Positions 56,538 through 63,555 of a stretch of DNA of 63,555 nt are shown piece by piece. A program made the position numbers and the translations under genes. Under the pieces are notes generated by a model, which saw only the letters and a program-made list of their open reading frames with translations, searched no databases and was not told the DNA's origin. The stretch is taken from assembly GCA_022385805.1 (NCBI GenBank), contig MU277707.1, forward strand, positions 46,207 to 109,761. The letters run 5' to 3'. This stretch comes from Pilatotrama ljubarskyi (Eukaryota > Basidiomycota > Agaricomycetes > Polyporales > Polyporaceae). Positions within the stretch are counted from its first letter, which is position 1. Each line of letters opens with the position of its first letter.

Positions 56538-57959
56538 TCACGTCGTTGCCTCGCCGACAGCCCGCCTCCGCCACGCGTCCATCTCGAGCACAGCATCATC
56601 GATCAGCTCGTCGTCTTTATTCTTCCTCGTGTACACCCACCCCCACACCCCGTCCTCCGCCGGCGCGCAGTCGTCCAAGTCGTACGCTGCGACGCGCTCC
56701 AGTGCGGGCAGCGCGGAGAACAGCATGCGTTCGTACGCTTGCATCTTCGATGGGGGCGGTTGTGGCGGCCCGTTCTTCTCGGCCTTTTCTGAGGTCGAGC
56801 CCGAGCCGCCGGGGAGGGAGACGGCGCCGCTGAAGTCCTCGGGGCGCCAGAGCAGATCCTCGAGCTCCTCGCACTCGACGCCCCAGACGATCGTGCGTAG
56901 CGCTGGGCATGTCTCCCGCAGCTGCAGCCCGGGCACGGCCATCTGCGCCCTGTCGGTCAAGTCTGCTGTGACGTCGACGTCCGCGCCGTACTCCGTTTCG
57001 ACGTGCAGATATCTGAGGTTCGGGTAGCGCACCCCCTCTGCGCCGATGGGGTGGATGACGGATACTGGCCACACGCAGCGGGGCGTGCAGTCCGCGTGGA
57101 GCTCGACGCGGAGCTCGAGCGCGATGAGGGTCTTGGAGAAGAGGCGCAGCGCGTGCACAAGGCCCGCGTGCGTGGGGCGGATAAGCGTGAGGTCCGTGAT
57201 GGCATACGGGTGCACGAAGCACTGCGACGGGAAAGTATGTGCGCTGATCGCGAGGGTGCGCAACTGGGGGAGAAGTGCGGGCTCGGAGAAGGTGGGCCGA
57301 ATGCTCGGGTCCGCCGAATCGGGGATCTCGAAGGAGATTGAGAGCTTGCGCAGGTCTGGCTGGGACGCGAGGATGTCCGGGAAGCAAGGGGGGTAGTTCT
57401 TCCCGCCAAGGGTGAGGGCCTCCAGGCGAAAGGGCGCGCAGAGGAGATGGTCGAAGAGCGCGGGCTCGTCCACTATGAGCGCTAGGGCGCGAAGGTTCGT
57501 GAGAGATGGGATTACCCGCTTCCAGCCAGTAATGAAGGTCGCGCCGCCGAATACCTCGATGAGCAGCGTGCGGACAGCGGTAGGCCTGTGCGTGCGCTTA
57601 AGAACGGAGCTGAGGAAGCGAGAGACTGCTTTGCAAGTGTTGAGGTAGACGACACGGTAGAGGACAGCGTCCACTTCAGGGAGGAGGGCCTTGCATACGG
57701 TGGATATGGATGCAAGCCAGGGCGGAGGCTCGTCGGAGAGGAAGGCGAAGATGACTCCAACGAGCTCAACGGGTAGTCTAGAAATCGGGGCACTCTGCAA
57801 GAAGATAGAATGGTCACGTCAATAGGCAAAGCGAGACAGAGGGAACAAGCAGGTATTCGGTGGACATGGACTCACCTGCATAGGCGAATGGGGATTCACC
57901 GCTATGTCGGTAGCACCTAGCGTGGTATGAGCGGCGGACTGTCGGCGCGTCGTCACCAT
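56538..57959 (-). CDS. F-box/LRR-like protein 3
   Basis: Two exons, 57959-57876 and 57794-56538, phase 0, 446 residues. A 28-residue leader (MVTTRRQSAAHTTLG…) is followed across the intron by the F-box ISRLPVELVGVIFAFLSDE and PPWLASISTVCKALLPEVD. The rest is a degenerate leucine-rich region (LTNLRALALIVDEPALFDHL, LPQLRTLAISAHTFPS, LRYLHVETEYGADVD, CPALRTIVWGVECEELEDLL, ALERVAAYDLDDCAPAEDG). The layout and intron 1 position match F-box 1 and 2, but this copy lacks their second intron. It is the source of the fragment at 51480-51995. Role inferred as SCF adaptor. Confidence 0.83.
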
Positions 57960-58886
57960 CGCGACAGCTTGCGGCTCCGAAAATGCGTGTCGAGCAGCAC
58001 GACTAAGTCGAGAGAGAAGGCGCAATTGCCTAAGTTGGATGCGAACTGCAAATGTACAATCGACTCAAGTTCACTGTGAGAATGCGACGTAGAGTCTGGG
58101 CGGTGCAATCCGGGTTCAAACGGCCCCGGAGCGTACGCGTAGGGCTGAGGGAGGCGGCGGTGAGTAATGAAAGTGTGTAGCTAGAGAGAGACAAGGTGGA
58201 GACCATATGTCACTTCCAAAAGCGCAGTAAACGCGCATGTCACAATTCACGTGCATCTAGGTCACACATGACGGACGTGGACCTCGGTATTCACACGAAA
58301 GGCGACAAGGACTCCGACGGTGCGGACGCATGTACATCGCATCGCTGCCAGAGAGGTCTCCCACGCGTACCGTTCGTCCACTGCCATGTGCCATATTTAT
58401 GACCCTAATTCATGAGCTCGAAGTCGAAGGTCCATTCAAGTTCCGAGACGCAGGGCACACTCAGTATGTTCTCACGTCGTCGCAAGGTTCGACTCCTGGG
58501 CGTATTCGCTATCTGGCATATCAGCTTCGGAACTGGGACACAGCATTGATTACAGGATGAGGATGACAAGTTGCTCATGATATGTACCCTCTACATCTCC
58601 CGCCCGTCTACCACGGGCGCGTGGTTATGTCCGCCCTCCTGCTCTACCATGTCATATAACTAGGTTCGTACCCCGCTCATCGTTCATGATCCGCTTCGCC
58701 ACTGAAGGCTGGTGCCGACAATGAAGAGAACACGTCCCGAGGCAAAGTACGTATTAGCATGATCCTCGTTTGAAAGACTCCTCCGAAATCCTGCATTGCT
58801 CAGGGCCCTACGGCACGGCTCGGCGTTCACCCTAGTTGTGCGCATCTGTTCATTTGCCGTCGAAGACTACTCCGCTCAGTTAAGCC
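57960..58886. other. Spacer with dispersed repeat copy 2
   Basis: Upstream of F-box 3. About 58455-58625 repeats 21835-22135 (see there). I see no gene in it. Confidence 0.4.
58455..58625 (+). repeat. Dispersed repeat, copy 2
   Basis: Contains GTTCTCACGTCGTCGCAA, GGTTCGACTCCTGGGCG and ATATCAGCTTCGGAAC, matching copy 1. Shorter than copy 1 because of a gap of over 100 bp. Confidence 0.45.
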
Positions 58887-59815
58887 ATGGCCTCCAATGA
58901 AGCCGTGACGACGGCGGAGTAGTTCATTGCGAACCATGCGTTCTTGTGCGAATGCGGTCCCGCGACTTCGCTATCCTAGTGCGGCTGGTACTGAGCAGGA
59001 CAGATAGCTTCACCGAGGATTGTGCTAACTATGCCGAAGCAAGTAGGTCTTTACGGCTCGTTCAACGGCCGTGAGCTGATATCTTGTACGTACAGGCGTC
59101 ATCGTTCATGAGTACCTCATTACGCTAACAGCAAGATTCGACTCCTCCGGCGATGCAAACTTGGATAACAAGCTCGAGCATGCTGGTCATGCTGAATCGA
59201 TATATTGTCCTCTTCCAGAATGCCATCACAGTAACATCCTCCTGGCCTTCCCCCTGACGCTGTGAGCCAACGTCCACAATCAATTGAGTATCTCCGACTT
59301 GTTCGTGTTGATGTGTGTGGATGCACTCGCGCGAGGACAGGCGTGTGCCCATCGAAAATTCAGTAAAGCCGTCGTAATAAATTGCCTCCATCTCCTCCTC
59401 CTCCTCGTATGTTCCTTTGCTCTCTGAACGGCTCAGTGCCGAGCTTTTCTATAAGATGTGACTCTCCTTCGCTTCGCTGCGGAGTGCGGCGACTGGTTTG
59501 CCTCCTGATTTTACGTTCGTCCCGCAGCCTCACATCTACGCTCGTCTCGCGATTCGTCATGAAATTGCGCGAAATCGATACCGAGGACACCGGACAGACT
59601 ACCTGCGGCACAATATTGTTGTCCTCAACGCAAGCGGGTTCGTCCAATCCATGGGTGTCATTGGATGAGGCGCTGGACTTCTTGAGCCGAGGGTCTGGCC
59701 CGAACCCTAACCTGAGTGCTAAGCGCGCTAGGAGTTCTTGTGCGCTCGACCCGCGACGACTACTGCTATCTCCTGCTTTCCGCATTGTGCTCGTCATTCG
59801 TTTATTCCGGATATA
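58887..59815 (+). pseudogene. DUF6533-type membrane protein pseudogene
   Basis: Decayed tandem paralogue of the gene at 60813. It opens MASNEAVTTAE and then a TAG at 58920-58922, where the intact gene has CAG, before FIANHAFF. Next comes an exon FTEDCANYAEA after 59000. Near 59165-59260 is MLNRYIVLFQNAITVTSSW with an immediate stop (intact: LNRYIMVFQNGITIASHW). The C-terminal part survives from about 59535: LTSTLVSRFVMKLREIDTED, corresponding to LTSILVSRFIMNLRDIDGKD. The middle helices are missing. So at least one nonsense codon, one frame change and a large deletion. Confidence 0.75.
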
Positions 59816-59943
59816 ACGCGTATAACGACCTTCATGGCGACTCAACGAAGTCTCCGCGTACCTTGAGTGATGTCAGGGCGACTCTGAGGCTCGCAGCCGC
59901 CGTACTCTCGGACTAACGCGACCTGAGGACGAAACGCGAGCTT

Positions 59944-60432
59944 GTGTCGACGTCGACATCTATCTGCCATACTATGCAAGTTGTGATCCACCTCTCTGAT
60001 CTTCCACTGCGCTCGCCCGCTTCACCGGATCCTGGCAGATTTGCTCCTCGCAGCTTTGAAGATCTCTTGGAAGCACGGCCTCCTGAGGGGACGGTGGCTC
60101 GCCCTGAAAGCCGTGCACGGTACTTCTATGATTATCAAACTCGCAAGATCTGCAGCCGATCTTCCTACTATGTCTATGCATGCTCAGAGGACCCCTGGGC
60201 CGTTCTCACATCGAGCCGCATTCACAGGCGCGCTCTCCCAAAGCGCCTCAGGCTTCTCACGGTGAGGCAACACTTGGCTTTCGGCGGCGCACTCGTGTCG
60301 TCTACTTTGGACAAGGTACTGTTCCTGCCACACAGAACCCATATCAGCTTACCTTCTCCAGTTGTCCGAGTTCTACTGATGGACAATGCATACTCGAACT
60401 GCTGCGTTGATGCCGTGTCTCGGCGCTTATGA
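59944..60432 (+). CDS. Hypothetical 162-aa frame
   Basis: Uninterrupted frame from ATG 59944 (MSTSTSICHTMQVVIHLSDL). I do not recognise any domain. It is Arg/Ser-rich with no clear membrane segment and sits between the dead and the intact DUF6533 genes. It may be chance or an exon of a lost gene. Confidence 0.2.
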   Translation: MSTSTSICHTMQVVIHLSDLPLRSPASPDPGRFAPRSFEDLLEARPPEGTVARPESRARYFYDYQTRKICSRSSYYVYACSEDPWAVLTSSRIHRRALPKRLRLLTVRQHLAFGGALVSSTLDKVLFLPHRTHISLPSPVVRVLLMDNAYSNCCVDAVSRRL

Positions 60433-60812
60433 TGCTGTAAGTGCATGCCTGAGCAGTCGAGCACAGTGGTCGGTCAGTACTCACTGGTTGCCGGCGTACC
60501 GTGTGTACGTCTCGGTCCAGTGATTGTCGTTTCCGGAGACCGCGGGGGGTGCTGTAACGCCCCTTGTACTTCGCTGTCAAGAACCACTCGGGCTTCCTTC
60601 ATATGCTCATTGGCGGCTTCCTCGTGCCTCGCCCATCCGCACATGCACGGCTTCTCTGCTCGGCTTAGGCGGCCCTGCAGTGCAGGCACCACGACGGGCT
60701 CATGATGCAGCCACGATATATCTACCGCCTGCGTGCTATCGTCGCCCTACCCTGCACACAGCCGTCGCCTTGCCGCCCTCTCACGTACTGACTTAGCACC
60801 GCTGCTTGCGAG

Positions 60813-62733
60813 ATGTCTTCATCTGAAACAGAAGCTAGCGCTACGCAGATTATTGCCAACCATGCCTTCTTGTGAGTAAGGCAAACTCCCTCGCTTGCTC
60901 GGCTTCGCTGACAACGTCTCATATAGCTTCATCGAGGACTGTGCCAACTTCGCGGAAGCCAGTGAGTGCACTCAGTTCTGCCACGTCCTGGAGCAATGTG
61001 ACGCTTACCTGGCACCCACCATAGCATTGATTTTCTATGAATACTTTATCACATTCGGCAGCGAAGTCCGGCTTATATGGCGGCGGAAAATCACCGGGGC
61101 TAGCGTACTCTTCTTTCTGAACCGCTACATCATGGTCTTCCAAAATGGTATCACTATCGCATCCCACTGGCCCATGCCTGACCTCGTATGTCGCGCCCAC
61201 TTCTACATCCTTCCTTCTAGTCCGGCTCATACGACTGCATTGCCTGCTTACATCTGCCTTCGTCTGCCCTGTCAGTCGTGAGTCCCATTTGACCTCGGTC
61301 AAACCGTCACTCGCACTGACCGCCGATTGTTGTCGCCACTATGCAGATGCACCGCACTCGCGTGGATGGACATCGTTCTCAACCTGCTCCCGTACTTCAT
61401 CTGGAATGGTCTCTTCTTTCATGTCCTACGCAATCGTCCTTCGTGTGGCTCATTTGAGGTCCGTCGTAGCGTTCTCGACTTTGCGCGTTTACGCGATCTG
61501 TGGGCGCGATTGGCGGATTGCGTCGCTTGTATGCCTGCTCATGCTTGGACCAATCGCTGCCAATGTTGTACGTGTCTACCTCCCTCTGCCTCGACCTTCT
61601 CACTAGGTTTCTCTATACGAGAGCGAGGGCTGATGGACGCGACGGTGTCTGCGGCAGTACGATATCCCATCAATGAACCCGGATAACATGCCTCCGCCGT
61701 ACAACTGCGAGGTCGACAATGCGGTTAGTGTCGCTGTGGACAATAAGTACGCCAATATCTCGTCTAGATGAACAGGTGCGTTTGCGTATGTACTGACGTG
61801 ATCCTTCGCAGACGTAAGAATAGTCCTCTCAAGCTCAGGGTGCCAGTCACGCCAATGACCTATGTACTCACCGGCGCAATTCGTGTACAGTGGTACTCGT
61901 CTCGAGACTAACGCTCATAGCCGGCGACTCGATCGTCCTCGCCATGACGTGGTGGAAGACCTATAGGCTGAAGAGGGCTGCGGATGCGGCGCACGTTAAA
62001 ACATCTATCGTCGACATGCTCCTACGTGACGGTACGTACGACATGCTGCCGCTGCTCCTACTCGCGACTTGGGGCACATCTCACTCATGCATCCCTGGAC
62101 AGGAACGATATACTTCGGGTGCGTCCTGCGGAGTTCTCCCGCCTGTGAAAAAGGCCTGATGTGGAGTTCTTCACTGTCAGGACGATGCTCGCGCTGAACG
62201 TTCTCCATATCATGATCAACCACGTTGAGGTAAGTCTGTCCAGAGTCTCACGCTTCTACGGGTCATACTCATCGATTCACGCGCCTTACAGCAAGTCTCC
62301 TTCATGGGCGACATCGCAGATGTGTAAGCCACCTCTTCCATAGCGCGCTATACGAGTCTAATGTCTAATCGGCGTAACGCACCCCAGCCTCACCTCGATC
62401 CTGGTCTCGCGCTTCATCATGAACTTGCGCGACATCGACGGCAAGGATACCGGGCAGATCTCGCGCTCGGGAGGGACAGGCGATGTAGACGGCGTCGGAA
62501 TATGGCACGCGGGCTCGGGCGAGGACGGGTGGACGGCGTCCGAGCAGCGCGGCACGATCGTCTTTGCGCATGCAGGCGACTTTATCGACTCGATGGGTGG
62601 ACCGCTGGAGCACTCGATGGCGCGGCTCGAGGATGACGAGTCGTCGGTTGAGGGCTCGGAGGTGGGACAGGTCGGGAACACGATAGAAGGCGGAGTTGTT
62701 AGCGGGAAGGACGGTGAGAACGAGAGCGTATGA
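60813..62733 (+). CDS. DUF6533-type multi-helix membrane protein
   Basis: About eleven exons. ATG 60813 gives MSSSETEASATQIIANHAF (60813-60871), FIEDCANFAEA (60927-60961), TLIFYEYFITFGSEVRLIW and LLFxNRY-like VLFFLNRYIMVFQNG (61025-61185), CTALAWMDIVLNLLPYFIWN (61347-61408), AFSTLRVYAICGRDWRIA (61470-61567), YDIPSMNPDNMPPPYNCE (from 61658), VVLVSRLTLIAGDSIVLAMT and VKTSIVDMLLRDG (to 62031). Then follow GTIYFG, TMLALNVLHIMINHVE, QVSFMGDIADV and a long hydrophilic tail starting LTSILVSRFIMNLRDIDGKD, stop at 62731-62733. EYFITFGSEVRLIWRR is the DUF6533 signature at the first helices. The join between 61185 and 61347 is out of phase by two bases unless a 2-nt exon is used. Function unknown. Confidence 0.75.
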
Positions 62734-63254
62734 TCAAAGGCCGCTGCGATGTGAAAACCGAAGCCTGCGCCGTTCATGCAAGCAGAAGGGCGATACCAAC
62801 ACCAGCGTGACTCAATTTCATGCATCGGTGCCAGGTTCCGAGACTAGGAGTACAATGTTCGCCGTATACGTAACCAGAGCAGTCATCACGATATCAAAAT
62901 GACCGCATACAGTGCAAGAGAAAGGACCGACCTATTCAGTGAGGGAAGATGAAACGAGGGTGTATTCACTGCAAGCATAAAGAATGCCATACAAATCACA
63001 GACAGGTTCGAGGAGTACTTGACACGGGATGCCAAGGTCCGGAGGCCGATCCACTCGCGACACAACACGCGAGGGTCTGGTGAATGCAACGAGAGAACGG
63101 CATACACATAAGAGAGGTTCGAGGGACACCGACATACGAGTGACAGACGCGCATACTAAGGAGCATGGTATCAGCAAGGCTACAGAACGTCCAGGGTCAG
63201 CGAGCTTCTCGATATCAACATGGCACACGTACCGTGATCTCTGAATCGCAGGCC
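62734..63254. other. Tail-to-tail spacer
   Basis: 3' flanks of the DUF6533 gene (+) and of the Asn/Gly-rich gene at the edge (-). No gene seen. Confidence 0.4.
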
Positions 63255-63555
63255 TCAAGCGGCGACGACGCCAGCGGGGGCCACTGGCACGGACATGGAG
63301 TTGTGGGCGGGGCAACACATGCATTGGCAGTTCGGGGCATGCCCGTTCACATTGGACTGAGCACCGTTGTTGTTGCCGTTCCCGCCGTTCCACTGCGGGC
63401 CGGTGGAGACGCTGTTAGTGTTGGACTGGGCGCCGTTGCCGTTGCCGTTGCCGCCGTTCCACTGAGACCCGCCGCTCGACCAGCTGTTGTTGGACTGAGC
63501 ACCGTTGTTGTTGCCGTTCCCGCCGTTGTGTTGCGGGCCGGTGGTGATGTTGTTA
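63255..63555 (-). CDS. Asn/Gly-rich repeat protein, C-terminal part (runs off the window)
   Basis: The reverse strand stays open from the window edge to a stop at 63257-63255. It consists of imperfect repeats of about 24-26 residues: QWNGGNGNNNGAQSN, then a variable serine stretch such as NTNSVSTGP or NSWSSGGS. The end is NGHAPNCQCMCCPAHNSM followed by SVPVAPAGVVAA, giving a CxCxxCC-like cysteine cluster in an otherwise Cys-free tail. The QWNGGNG core links it to copies c and e, but the AQSN spacers set it apart and match the relic at 27.5-28.1 kb. Whether it has the same head cannot be seen here. Confidence 0.7.
   Translation of the reverse strand, partial: NNITTGPQHNGGNGNNNGAQSNNSWSSGGSQWNGGNGNGNGAQSNTNSVSTGPQWNGGNGNNNGAQSNVNGHAPNCQCMCCPAHNSMSVPVAPAGVVAA

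Overview
This window is fungal, most likely a mushroom-forming basidiomycete (Agaricomycetes). Almost every gene is cut by many short GT-AG introns, mostly 40-90 bp. The recognisable families point the same way: FunK1 fungal kinases, DUF6533- and DUF6534-type membrane proteins, and F-box/LRR-like proteins in tandem. I saw no tRNA, rRNA or CRISPR array. One assembly gap (310 N) lies inside a tandem repeat.

Layout. 1-2.9 kb is a mosaic of two inverted duplications carrying broken pieces of a glycine-rich protein family, called here the NGG-tail family. 4.6-21.1 kb is the ordinary gene block: a nucleostemin/Grn1-like GTPase that seems to lack its basic N-terminus, a divergent FunK1 kinase, a DUF6534-type seven-helix membrane protein, a HAL2/MET22-type 3'(2'),5'-bisphosphate nucleotidase, and two tandem F-box genes. 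23.3-32.5 kb holds two large FunK1 kinases (about 950 aa) with relics of a third between them. 36-51.2 kb is the NGG-tail array: two head-to-head pairs (b/c and d/e). 51.5-58 kb has a duplicated F-box fragment, a third large FunK1 gene with an early stop codon, a Ty3/gypsy polyprotein fragment and a complete F-box gene. 58.9-62.7 kb is a dead and an intact DUF6533-type gene in tandem. The right edge cuts into another Asn/Gly-rich gene.

The most unusual content is the NGG-tail family. Each copy has a conserved multi-exon head of roughly 350-400 residues that I do not recognise, with landmarks such as FTLAIVPPG, LAGCRAT, WEQNLL and EMWMDINPAS. It is joined to a C-terminal low-complexity tail that differs between paralogues: GGN repeats (b and its relic), an extremely Cys-rich CGN tail (d), or a 12+9-residue Gln-Trp-Asn-Gly-Gly repeat (c, e). 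All copies carry a TATA box about 77-86 bp before the start, and copies were duplicated with their flanks. Same head, swapped or rapidly evolving tail, divergent promoters: this is the best candidate here for an undescribed system. I infer a structural or surface role only from composition.

The three large FunK1 genes share a separate upstream module of about 110 bp, so the locus grows by duplicating whole promoter-plus-gene cassettes. Fragments, nonsense codons and frameshifts in F-box, FunK1, DUF6533 and NGG-tail copies show ongoing birth and death of genes. Exon borders were read by eye from GT/AG sites, phase and paralogue comparison; no transcript or database evidence was available.
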